Made by a program: the position numbers and the translations under genes. From Planctomycetota bacterium (GTDB lineage Bacteria > Planctomycetota > B15-G4), in assembly GCA_029259745.1 (NCBI GenBank), contig JAJDEO010000022.1, forward strand, positions 1 through 41,354: DNA of 41,354 nt, in the 5' to 3' direction. Positions 8,313-15,882 of the stretch are shown here, one piece after another (within the stretch, counting starts at the first letter, position 1; the number at the start of each line of letters is the position of its first letter). Below the pieces are notes generated by a model. It did not search any database. It was not told the DNA's origin and was given only the letters and a program-made list of their open reading frames with translations.

Positions 8313-9755
8313 GTGCTCTTCAACAGCTTCAGCTATCTGCTGTTCCTGTGGACCGTCTACGTCCTGTTCTGGACGTGGCGGAACCAGCGCTCGTGGCGGC
8401 ACACGCTGCTGCTCGTCGCGAGCTACTGGTTCTACGGCCAGGCGCACTGGGCCTACACGTCGCTGCTGGCGCTGAGCACCTTCACCGATTTCACGGCCGG
8501 CCTGAAGATCGACCGCGCGCTGCAGAGCGACGACAAGGCCGCCGCGAAACGCTGGCTCGGCGTGAGTCTGGTGGTGAACCTCGGACTGCTCGCGACGTTC
8601 AAGTACTTCGACTTCTTCGTCGCCTCGGCCGAGGAGGCTCTCGCGGGCTTCGGCGTGGCCGACGTGTCGCTCTGGCGGCTCGACGTGCTGTTGCCCGTCG
8701 GCATCAGCTTCTACACGTTCCAGACGCTCAGCTACACGATCGACATCTACAAGGGGACGATGCGCGCGACGACGAGCCTGCTCGACTTCGCCGTCTTCGT
8801 CGCGTTCTTCCCGCAGCTCGTCGCCGGCCCGATCGTGCGCGCCGTCGACTTCATGCCGCAGCTCGAAGCTCCGCCGAAGCTCGTCCCCGAGCGCGTGTCG
8901 TCAGGTCTGTTCCAGATCCTGCGCGGCATGACGAAGAAGCTGCTGATGGCCGACATGCTCGGCGCGCACCTCGTCGACCGCGCCTTCGCGGATGCCTCGT
9001 CGCTCGGCGAACTCTCCGCACCCGCGCTGCTGCTCGCGACGTACGCCTACGCGCTGCAGCTCTACGGCGACTTCGCGGGCTACAGCGACATCGCGATCGG
9101 CTCGGCGCGGCTGCTCGGCTTCGAGCTGCGCAAGAACTTCGACGCGCCGTTCAAGAGCGCGAGCCTCGAGGAGTTCTGGTCGCGCTGGCACATCTCGATG
9201 TCGAGCTGGTTCACCGACTACGTCTACATCGGGCTCGGCGGATCACGCGTGGGGCTCTGGCGCGCGTGTCGCAACGCCGTCGTCGCGTGGACGCTCGTCG
9301 GCCTGTGGCACGGTGCGGCCTGGACGTTCGTGCTCTGGGGCCTCTACCACGGCGTCTGGCTCGTGATCGCGCGTCTCTTCCGGCTGCTGCTGCCGGGCGG
9401 ACGCTTCCCGCAGAACGCGTTCTTCACGGTGCTCGGCGTGTTCTTCACGTTCCACATCGTCGCGTTCTCGATGATCCTGTTCCGCTGCTCGGACATCGAG
9501 TCGTTCACGGCGGCGCTGGCCGCGCTGGGCAACTGGAGCGGCGCCGAGCTGCCGAAGATCCCCTGGCAGATCACGGCGATCCTCGTGCTCGGCTACCTCA
9601 CGCACCTCATGCCCGACCGCTGGCTCACGGCCATGGAGAACGCCTGGGCGCGCAGCCCGGCCGTCGCACAAGGCGTCGTGGTGGCCACGGCCATCGTGCT
9701 CTTCTTCGCGCTGCGCCCGCCGGGCCTCACTCCCTTCGTCTACTTCCAGTTCTGA
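8313..9755 (+). CDS. MBOAT-family O-acyltransferase (AlgI-like)
   Basis: 480 residues from a GTG at 8313 that gives the family-typical N-terminus VLFNSFSYLLFLW; the ATG-like extension from 8244 adds only a Pro/Arg-rich leader. About ten membrane helices. Signature segments are LLPVGISFYTFQTLSYTIDIYKG (127-148), YGDFAGYSDIAIGSARLLGF (251-270), WHISMSSWFTDYVYIGLGG (292-310) and GLWHGAAW with the catalytic His333. MBOAT enzymes of this branch (AlgI, PatA, DltB relatives) move acyl groups, usually acetyl, across the inner membrane for transfer to extracytoplasmic polysaccharides. It is followed after 3 bases by an SGNH hydrolase-like gene, the usual partner that completes the transfer. The polymer substrate cannot be told from sequence. 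Confidence 0.92.
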   Translation: MLFNSFSYLLFLWTVYVLFWTWRNQRSWRHTLLLVASYWFYGQAHWAYTSLLALSTFTDFTAGLKIDRALQSDDKAAAKRWLGVSLVVNLGLLATFKYFDFFVASAEEALAGFGVADVSLWRLDVLLPVGISFYTFQTLSYTIDIYKGTMRATTSLLDFAVFVAFFPQLVAGPIVRAVDFMPQLEAPPKLVPERVSSGLFQILRGMTKKLLMADMLGAHLVDRAFADASSLGELSAPALLLATYAYALQLYGDFAGYSDIAIGSARLLGFELRKNFDAPFKSASLEEFWSRWHISMSSWFTDYVYIGLGGSRVGLWRACRNAVVAWTLVGLWHGAAWTFVLWGLYHGVWLVIARLFRLLLPGGRFPQNAFFTVLGVFFTFHIVAFSMILFRCSDIESFTAALAALGNWSGAELPKIPWQITAILVLGYLTHLMPDRWLTAMENAWARSPAVAQGVVVATAIVLFFALRPPGLTPFVYFQF

Positions 9756-9758
9756 TCG

Positions 9759-10925
9759 ATGACTTCCGACGACACACCCGCCGCCTCGACAGCCCGCGTG
9801 ATCGGCGCGCGCACGTTCGTCGTCGTCGTGCTGCTCGTCGGACTCGAGTTCGCGCTGCGCTCGGCGGGCTACGGGCAGTGGACGGTGAACGAGCAGAGCG
9901 AGCGCTACGGCTGGCGCATGCTCGCGAACCAGTCGGCGTGGTCGCGCGATCTGACGGTGCCCGAACGCATCAACTCGCAGGGCTTCCGCGATCGCGACTG
10001 GGCCGCGCCGCCGGCGCAGAAGGACGCCTCGCTGTTCCGCGTCGCGCTCGTCGGCAACTCGATGACGTACGGCACGAGCGTGCCGATCGAGGAGACGTTT
10101 GGGCGCGTCCTCGAAGGGCTGCTCGACGACGAACTCGACGCGCGCGGCGACACGCGCGACGCGCTCGTCATGAACTTCTCCACGCAGGGCTACGTCTTCG
10201 AGCAGATGGCGCGCGTCTACGACGACGTCATCGCGCCGTACGAGCCCGACGTCCTCATCATCCCCGTCCACCCGCACGACATCGCGCCGATGAAGCCCTC
10301 GGCCGACGACGCCGAGTACGACTTCCGCGATTTCATCCTGCGCACGGCCACCTACGACCTGCTCCAGCGCACGGTCATCAACCGCTGGCTGCCGCCCATC
10401 CCGTCCTCCGACCGCGGCAAGCTCAACCGCCACAGCGCGATCGACCACGCCATCACGACGCGCCCGTTCGCGAAGGAGCACAACCCCTACTGGGAAGCGA
10501 TGCTGAAGCGCATCGACGGCATCGCCGAGCGCCAGGCCGAGCACGGCGGATCGATCGTGCTCATGACGCTGCCGCGCTGGCGCAAGCTCTTCCAGCCGCA
10601 GCTGCTCGAAGCGACGCGTCGCCTCGCCCCCTACTCGCGCGCCCGCGACGGGATCGAACACGTCGACCCCGTGCCCTCCTTTGCCCCGCCGATGCAGCCC
10701 GTGCTCGACGAGATCGAAGCGCGCGGTCTCGACGTCACCTTCACGAACGACCTCTCGACCGTGACCTTCACAGACGAGAGCGGCGCCGAACGCAACGGCA
10801 CCGAACTCGACACGGCCGGCGCCTCGCTCTTCCTGCTCGACGACGTCGGGCACTACACGTCCCGCGGACACGGCGTGATCGGCCGCCAGCTCTTCGAGAC
10901 GGTGAAGACGTTGCTCGACGAGTAG
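9759..10925 (+). CDS. membrane-anchored SGNH-hydrolase-like acyltransferase partner of MBOAT
   Basis: 388 residues. One N-terminal membrane segment (about 16-36) precedes a soluble extracytoplasmic domain. The block I motif is VALVGNSMTYG with the nucleophile Ser101 (GNS in place of GDS). The end of the protein has DDVGHYTSRGHGVIGRQLF with the Asp362-x-x-His365 dyad of SGNH enzymes. The usual GxND block III is not obvious; VHPHD at about 169-173 may replace it. It starts 3 bases after the MBOAT stop, so the two are almost certainly co-translated and act as an acyl relay: MBOAT brings the acyl group out and this protein transfers it to, or removes it from, the glycan. No clear terminator follows. 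Confidence 0.85.
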   Translation: MTSDDTPAASTARVIGARTFVVVVLLVGLEFALRSAGYGQWTVNEQSERYGWRMLANQSAWSRDLTVPERINSQGFRDRDWAAPPAQKDASLFRVALVGNSMTYGTSVPIEETFGRVLEGLLDDELDARGDTRDALVMNFSTQGYVFEQMARVYDDVIAPYEPDVLIIPVHPHDIAPMKPSADDAEYDFRDFILRTATYDLLQRTVINRWLPPIPSSDRGKLNRHSAIDHAITTRPFAKEHNPYWEAMLKRIDGIAERQAEHGGSIVLMTLPRWRKLFQPQLLEATRRLAPYSRARDGIEHVDPVPSFAPPMQPVLDEIEARGLDVTFTNDLSTVTFTDESGAERNGTELDTAGASLFLLDDVGHYTSRGHGVIGRQLFETVKTLLDE

Positions 10926-11271
10926 AGCGCAGGCTCGACGTCAGCGTGACGGCGTCGCCCCGGCGGCCCACAGCGCGCGGACTCTCGATTGAAGCTGTCG
11001 TACGCGCACGCGAACCAACCTCGATCGACGTCATCGCCGAGCACACCGGCGGCCGGTGCCAAGCCTGAAGCACTCACCACCGAAAAGCCTCGTCTGACTC
11101 GGCACTCCACTCGTTATCGCTGGACGTGTCACATCGAGTCGGGCCGTGACGCTCAACGCCTAAGCATCGTCGGCACGTTGTAGGACGGCGTGGCGCACTC
11201 CGGAGGGACAAGCTGCCCCGTCCCGGGCGCGCCGCTCGCGCACGTTACGTGCGCCGTGAAGACCAAGGCCT
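10926..11271. other. intergenic gap between convergent genes
   Basis: A 346-base gap between the stops of the SGNH protein and the VCBS-repeat protein. No convincing reading frame. The only structure I see is a 7-bp perfect stem with a 3-base loop at 11238-11254, close after the minus-strand stop, which could be a weak terminator. Confidence 0.5.
11238..11254 (-). terminator. possible weak hairpin terminator of VCBS-repeat gene
   Basis: GCGCACG, loop TTA, CGTGCGC: a perfect 7-bp stem about 17 bases after the stop codon at 11272. There is no T-tract, so function is uncertain. Confidence 0.3.
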
Positions 11272-12780
11272 TCAGGGCGCCGGGACGCTCGCTCGCAGTC
11301 CAGCGCTCGCGGCGTATCCCGCCGGACCGCCAGCGTCCTCGATCCAGTACTGGACGAAGATGTCGAAGCCTGCGCCGAACGCCGGCGTGGTTCCGACGAG
11401 CGGCACCTGACCGCTGCCATCCACGAACAGCGGCCCCACCAGGGCATCGGGTGTGGGCTTGAGTACGCCGGTCTTGAAGGGCGCATCCAGCAGAGAGAAT
11501 CCGAACACGATCCACGCCAGCGCTCCGGGTTGCGCCTGGTGCATGCTCCAGTCGAAGGGCGTGCCGGCGGTCAGCGAACCATCGGCCAGGAGGACGGGAA
11601 ACCCCGCTTGCCCGGCCAGCTCACCACCGAGATCGACGTACGGCGACAGCGGCCCGTACGTGTGGTTACGCACGAACTCCAGCTCGAAAGGCTCGGTGAC
11701 GGACGGGGGCTGGGACACCACGACCAGGTCGGGAAAGGCGTCGCCATCGAACAAGCCGACCTGGGGCTGCTTCAAACCGTTCTCACCGACTTGGCTGAGG
11801 ATCACGTCGAGCGTGAAGGTGCCGTCACCGGTCCCGGCGAACACTCCCAGCTCGTCCGTGCCCGAAGAGAACGCAGCCAGATCCTGGTGTCCATCGAGGT
11901 CGAGGTCGACCGCGGCCAACCCGACGACCTCGTCGCCGAACGGATACACGACGGGCCCCGAGAACGTCCCGTCACCCTGACCGATCAGGACGAGCACACC
12001 GTCGACGTCCCCGCTCGAAGACACCGCGACATCGACGAGGCCGTCCTCATTGAAGTCCCCGGTGACATGTTGGTTCACGGTGGTCGATCCGAGGAAGGTC
12101 ACCGGACCGCTGGACAACGTCCCTGCGGCCGTCCCGAAGTCCACGTCCAGCGCGCCGGAGAAGAACCTGAGGGACAGCAGGTCGTCGAGTCCGTCACCGT
12201 TGACGTCCAAGAGCTCCGTCGACGCGATGGTGCTCGTCGTCGGCTGCGTCTGGGTCTCGGCGAACGAGCCAGCGCCCTGACCGATGAGCACGCGCACCGT
12301 GGCGTCGAACGTGAAGGGCGGGCCGGGTTCGATGACCACGAGATCGGGGATGGCGTCGCCATTGAGATCCCCCGTCGCGGGGAGGATCAGGCTGGTCCCA
12401 GGCAGCGCCGCGCCGAGGACGAAGGTCCCGTCACCCACTCCGAAATACACTCGCTCGCCGACGACGAGGTCGAGTTGACCGTCCGAGTTCAGGTCTGCGG
12501 CCGCGAGGTAGCGCGCGGGTCCCGTGGGCAACGTGAACGAGAGGCTGAAGTTCCCTTCACCGTCGCCGCTGTAGACCGACAGCGAGTACACGAACGCGCC
12601 GGCGACCACGGCGACGTCGGGGAATCCGTCTCCGTTGAAATCGCCGCTGACCGGCGCGGAGACGATCCCGGCGCTCGCGCTGTCGACCAGGCGGGCCGGC
12701 TCCAGCACCACTTGGGCCGCCGAAGAAACGATGGGTGTCATCGACGCGCAGAACACGGCGAGTGATGGGAACAGGCGCAT
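11272..12780 (-). CDS. secreted FG-GAP/VCBS-repeat protein
   Basis: 502 residues from an ATG at 12780 with GGAG eight bases upstream; an in-frame start at 12900 would bury the signal peptide. Residues 1-22 (MRLFPSLAVFCASMTPIVSSAA) form a signal peptide. At least seven calcium-binding-type repeats follow, each with a DxNxDGxxD-like loop: DFNGDGFPD, DLNSDGQLD, DLNGDAIPD, DVNGDGLDD, DFNEDGLVD, DLDLDGHQD and a degenerate LFDGDAFPD. These build a beta-propeller. The last ~120 residues form a separate module ending near DIFVQYWIEDAGG, also found on the protein at 30651-32183. Probably a secreted or surface-bound adhesin-like protein. No catalytic residues are recognised. Confidence 0.88.
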   Translation of the reverse strand: MRLFPSLAVFCASMTPIVSSAAQVVLEPARLVDSASAGIVSAPVSGDFNGDGFPDVAVVAGAFVYSLSVYSGDGEGNFSLSFTLPTGPARYLAAADLNSDGQLDLVVGERVYFGVGDGTFVLGAALPGTSLILPATGDLNGDAIPDLVVIEPGPPFTFDATVRVLIGQGAGSFAETQTQPTTSTIASTELLDVNGDGLDDLLSLRFFSGALDVDFGTAAGTLSSGPVTFLGSTTVNQHVTGDFNEDGLVDVAVSSSGDVDGVLVLIGQGDGTFSGPVVYPFGDEVVGLAAVDLDLDGHQDLAAFSSGTDELGVFAGTGDGTFTLDVILSQVGENGLKQPQVGLFDGDAFPDLVVVSQPPSVTEPFELEFVRNHTYGPLSPYVDLGGELAGQAGFPVLLADGSLTAGTPFDWSMHQAQPGALAWIVFGFSLLDAPFKTGVLKPTPDALVGPLFVDGSGQVPLVGTTPAFGAGFDIFVQYWIEDAGGPAGYAASAGLRASVPAP

Positions 12781-13164
12781 GACGAAGCTCCAACACAGGG
12801 GGCAGCGGAGCGCACTGGCGGACCGTGCGCCCTCTCGCGCGCTCTCCATGGTGCGTTGCACTTGACGGCACCCGGTAAGCGCAAGTTCGGAGGAACTCAC
12901 GCAATCCTATCGGAGTGATCTTCGAGCCCCGACGTCGGTCGCCGGCCACGCTTCCGCGCCAGTGTCTCCGATCGGAGGTGACCCACTGTGAGGCACGTGG
13001 CGCGATCGAGGCGCGCTCCGCGCCTTGTCATGCTCGCGTTCACCGCCGGGCGTTCAGCGCTCTACAAGACGCCCCACAACGCGACGAGGCGCCCCGAGTT
13101 TCCTCGGGACGCCTCGCTCACTCGCATGCCGCACTCGCGCTGCGAGCCGGCGATCTCGTACCGC
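12781..13164. other. intergenic gap upstream of VCBS-repeat gene
   Basis: This 384-base gap holds the promoter and ribosome site (GGAG) of the VCBS-repeat gene at its left end and the terminator hairpin of the following lipoprotein gene at 13085-13116. I see no convincing gene; the open frames here are Arg/Ala-rich shadows. Confidence 0.5.
13085..13116. terminator. hairpin terminator downstream of small lipoprotein gene
   Basis: A 14-base arm (CGAGGCGCCCCGAG), TTTC loop and a complementary arm with a single mismatch. It sits about 49 bases past the stop codon at 13165 on the minus strand. Very GC-rich, without a clear T-tract. Confidence 0.6.
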
Positions 13165-13599
13165 TCAGTTCAGGCGGTAAGGATCATCCTGCGGCGAGTG
13201 GGTGCGGCTGTCGCTGAGCGTGTGGATGGCGTCCACGGGCAGCGTCACGAGCAGCCAGAAGGTCTCGAGCGGAATCGAGAAGATGCTCGAGAGCCACTGA
13301 TAGCCGAGCCCCATGTCGGAGCGCGCGATCACGCGGCTGCCGGAGTACGTCATGTACTCGTGATCGGGGTGGTAGGTGGCATCAGCCGTCTGGTCGACCG
13401 ACATCGTGGCCGGCGAAATCACGCCGTCGACGATCGCGACGACAGGCGTCCCGACGACCTTGACGATCGTGTGCAAGTCGGAGTCGACCCACTTCTCGGT
13501 GGCACCGTAGTTGTAGTGGTCGTTGAAGCGGCAGCCAGTGGCCAAAGTCAGCAGCACTCCCGCCGCCATCAGCGACCACAGCGTCTTCGTGTTCATCAT
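13165..13599 (-). CDS. small lipoprotein, possibly YceK/YidQ-like
   Basis: 144 residues from the first of two adjacent ATGs (13599 or 13596), with GAGGAT just upstream. The signal peptide MMNTKTLWSLMAAGVLLTLATGC ends in a lipobox with Cys23, so it is lipid-anchored. The mature part contains YMTYSGSR and, near the end, a hydrophobic stretch SIPLETFWLLVTLPVDAIHTL. This order, a Tyr-Ser-Gly-Ser/Thr-Arg motif followed by a hydrophobic LPxD helix, recalls YceK/YidQ lipoproteins of unknown function, but I would not insist on it. It stands alone: terminator hairpin downstream, divergent GntR gene upstream. Confidence 0.75.
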   Translation of the reverse strand: MMNTKTLWSLMAAGVLLTLATGCRFNDHYNYGATEKWVDSDLHTIVKVVGTPVVAIVDGVISPATMSVDQTADATYHPDHEYMTYSGSRVIARSDMGLGYQWLSSIFSIPLETFWLLVTLPVDAIHTLSDSRTHSPQDDPYRLN

Positions 13600-13872
13600 T
13601 CGATCCTCGGGGCAGGGGCGTTCGGGACGCACGAACTGTCGGCGCGGAGTCTATCGACGGCTCAGATGTCGAACAAGCCGTGCGCAGCGGTGAGCGGGTG
13701 ACAGACGAACAGCGAGACGTGCTCTGGCCTGCGTGCGCACCGTCCGCGCGGCGGGTCGCCGTGCCGTCAGGCGGGGTGTAGCTCGTCCTTCGGGACGCGT
13801 GACGCGCCGCCGGCACTGCCCGCGCCCCTCGGCTTCGAGAATGGCGAACCTGTGGCCGATAGCCCCCTCCTC

Positions 13873-13901
13873 TTGACGTTGTATCAAAGTCTGATACTTT
13901 G
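13873..13901 (+). promoter_or_regulatory. promoter with overlapping palindromic operator of the GntR gene
   Basis: A -35-like TTGACG (13873-13878) is followed by two interlocked inverted repeats: GTATCA-AAGTC-TGATAC (13881-13897) and CAAAGT-CTGAT-ACTTTG (13885-13901). The palindrome covers the expected -10 region and ends six bases before the ATG at 13908. A GTATCA-type half-site is reminiscent of YtrA-subfamily GntR operators. Autorepression of the regulator/membrane-protein pair is the simple reading (inference). Confidence 0.65.
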
Positions 13902-13907
13902 CATCGC

Positions 13908-14315
13908 ATGATCACGATCCGACTCAACAGCCCCGTCCCGCTCGTCGACCAGCTCGTCGCGGCGCTGCGCTGCTCGATCGCCAGATCGGAGGTCGCCCCG
14001 GGCGACACGCTCCCGACGGTGCGACAGCTCGCTGCAGACCTGGGCGTGGACATGAACACCGTCTCGCGGGCCTATCGCGTGCTTGCCACGTCGGGCCTCG
14101 TCCAGACGACGCGCGGTCGCGGCACCTCCGTGACGGCGAGCCGCGATGTCGCGCCACTGGACGAACTCGCCCTGCGTGAGCGACTGCGCGGCGCCCTCGC
14201 CGATGCGCGCCTGGCAGGTCGCAACGCCACCGACATCCGCGCACTCGTGAACGAAGAAATCCAATCCATGTGGGCCGAAACCACAACCCATCCCACCACC
14301 GAGGACTTGCCATGA
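13908..14315 (+). CDS. GntR-family (YtrA-type) transcriptional regulator
   Basis: 135 residues from the ATG at 13908. A TTG three codons earlier is less likely; neither has a ribosome site. Residues 1-75 are a winged helix-turn-helix of the GntR type: PLVDQLVAALRCSIARSEVAPGD, then LPTVRQLAADLGVDMNTVSRAYRVLATSGLVQTTRGRGTSV. The C-terminal part is only about 60 residues and helical, as in the short YtrA subfamily, which lacks a large effector-binding domain. Its TGA overlaps the ATG of the next gene (ATGA), an arrangement typical of YtrA-type repressors that control a coupled membrane protein or ABC transporter. A palindrome at 13881-13901 is the likely operator. Confidence 0.92.
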   Translation: MITIRLNSPVPLVDQLVAALRCSIARSEVAPGDTLPTVRQLAADLGVDMNTVSRAYRVLATSGLVQTTRGRGTSVTASRDVAPLDELALRERLRGALADARLAGRNATDIRALVNEEIQSMWAETTTHPTTEDLP

Positions 14316-15127
14316 CTTGGTTCGACCGCCTCTTCCCGACGCTGATGCTGCTCATGCCGCTGGCCATCGCGCTCGGCTCCAAGCGTCACGAACGTCTCTC
14401 GCGCGAGGACGCCGGCCCGCTGATGCGCCGGCTCGTCTGGGCCACCCTCGGCCTGGTCGCGCTGACCATCGGCGTGCAGTTCCTGCTCGAAGCCACGCAC
14501 GAATCACGCACGGGCCTGCGCGCCGCCTGGCCGGTTGTCATGGCCGTGATCGGCTTCCAGTTCCTCTGGTTCAAGCGTGCGGTGCCGGCCCTCGGTGCGC
14601 GCGATCCCGGCTGGCGCCCGCCTCAGGAGTCGCCGGTGCGCTCGGCATCGCTGGCACCCCGACATCTCGACGGCGCCCTTCCCCCCTGGATCTGGGTGAC
14701 ATCCTGGATGACGTTCGCGCTCATGGTCGCCGCCACCGCGTGGGCCATCAGCGAGGGCGCGCCCCTGCTGATCGCCCTCGGCCTCGCGTTCTTCCCAGGC
14801 TTCGCGTTCGGGGCGCGCTCGTCGGCCTTCGAGCCCGCGACGCTCGACCCCGGCGGCTCGCTCGAACTCCAAGCGTCGTACCGTGAACTGCGCCTCGCGA
14901 AGGCCCGCGGTTTCTTGATGCTCGGACTCGTCGGTAGCGCCGTCTTCGCCGTCACAGCCGTGTTCGTCGTCGTGAAGCCCGAGTACGCCGTGCACTGGGG
15001 CGCCTACGGTGGCGCCACCGTGGGTCTGCTCGGCGGCCTCTTCGGCCTGATGGGCTCGCTCATGCGCGCCCGCGCCAATCGCCTGCTCGCCGAGACACTC
15101 GACGAGCAGTCGGCGCCCCACGCCTGA
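14312..15127 (+). CDS. membrane protein coupled to GntR regulator
   Basis: 271 residues; start ATG at 14312 overlaps the regulator's stop. About six to seven hydrophobic segments: near 6-21, 43-60, 73-88, one broad stretch from 130-170, and two near 205-250. A polar loop at 90-120 contains DPGWRPPQES. The pattern of paired helices with a cytoplasmic linker is like DUF1648/SdpI-type membrane proteins that accompany small GntR regulators, but no single diagnostic motif is strong enough to name it. It is probably co-repressed with its regulator. A bidirectional terminator hairpin follows at 15131-15165. Confidence 0.75.
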   Translation: MTWFDRLFPTLMLLMPLAIALGSKRHERLSREDAGPLMRRLVWATLGLVALTIGVQFLLEATHESRTGLRAAWPVVMAVIGFQFLWFKRAVPALGARDPGWRPPQESPVRSASLAPRHLDGALPPWIWVTSWMTFALMVAATAWAISEGAPLLIALGLAFFPGFAFGARSSAFEPATLDPGGSLELQASYRELRLAKARGFLMLGLVGSAVFAVTAVFVVVKPEYAVHWGAYGGATVGLLGGLFGLMGSLMRARANRLLAETLDEQSAPHA

Positions 15128-15130
15128 CCG

Positions 15131-15165
15131 CAGCCCGCGGGGAGCGACCGGGCTCCCCCGGGCTG
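15131..15165. terminator. bidirectional terminator between convergent genes
   Basis: CAGCCCGCGGGGAGC, a 6-base loop, then GCTCCCCCGGGCTG: a 14-bp stem with one bulged C, followed by TTTG on the plus strand. It fills the 47-base space between the GntR-linked membrane protein and thpR. Confidence 0.75.
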
Positions 15166-15174
15166 TTTGCCACG

Positions 15175-15735
15175 TCAGGAATCGCCGCCTCGCAGCGGGA
15201 AGGCTGCCTCGGTGCGGTACTCGGCACCCTGGCGGCCGAGCACGCTCGAGAACAACAGAAACTGGCGCACGTCGAAACGCGGGCGGGCGAGCAGCGCATG
15301 ACGCGTCAGGAACTCGGCCGCGGCCGCCTCGTTACCGGGGTCGGGACGCAGGCGAACCAGCGTGACGTGCGCGGCGAACTTGCGGCGCTCGGGCTCCAGA
15401 CCGGCGCGCTGGCAGGCATGCTCGACGCGGTGTTGAAGGACACCGAGGCCCGAATCGGCGTCGATTCCAGCCCAGAGCACTCTTGGCGACTGGTGCGGCG
15501 GGAAGTGGCCCATGCCGCGGACGGCCATCGAGAAGCCCGGCGTTGCGGCCGCCACGCCGCTCAGCGCGCCGATCACGGTCTCGACCCGCGCGCCCTCGAC
15601 GTCGCCGAGGAAGCGCAGCGTGACGTGCATGCCGTCCTCCTCCACCCAGCGCGCCCGCGGGATGACACCCTCGAGGTTCGCGAGGGCCACCTTGTCGTCA
15701 TCGGGAAGATCGATCGCCACGAAGAGCCGAGCCAT
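15175..15735 (-). CDS. thpR: RNA 2',3'-cyclic phosphodiesterase (2'-5' RNA ligase family)
   Basis: 186 residues from an ATG at 15735; an upstream in-frame start would add 22 residues before the conserved beginning ARLFVAIDLP. The two catalytic HxTx motifs of the 2H phosphoesterase superfamily are present: HVTL at His37 (GMHVTLRFLG) and HVTL at His123 (FAAHVTLVRL). Length and spacing are normal for ThpR/LigT, which opens 2',3'-cyclic phosphate ends on RNA and can make 2'-5' linkages in vitro. Cytoplasmic. It stands alone between two convergent or divergent neighbours. Confidence 0.92.
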   Translation of the reverse strand: MARLFVAIDLPDDDKVALANLEGVIPRARWVEEDGMHVTLRFLGDVEGARVETVIGALSGVAAATPGFSMAVRGMGHFPPHQSPRVLWAGIDADSGLGVLQHRVEHACQRAGLEPERRKFAAHVTLVRLRPDPGNEAAAAEFLTRHALLARPRFDVRQFLLFSSVLGRQGAEYRTEAAFPLRGGDS

Positions 15736-15882
15736 GCGCTCATCGTGCACAAACTCTGCACGAATCGGGAGCACGCACGTCTCTGTGTGAGGGCGGAGCA
15801 TGGCAAACTCCGATAAGACGATTGGCGTCTCCCTGCTCCGGCGCCTGCCGCCCCGTCCCCGTCCTCACTTCCGGATCCCGCC

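Noticed and set aside
9243..10871. 542-codon minus-strand frame antisense to the MBOAT/SGNH pair
   Set aside because: Composition (Arg/Val/Asp/Glu without hydrophobic core) is the complement of codon-biased coding sequence; no start site or motif.
8348..11068. 906-codon plus-strand frame across the MBOAT and SGNH genes
   Set aside because: Arg/Ala-rich shadow in the +1 frame of two well-supported genes; no family motif.
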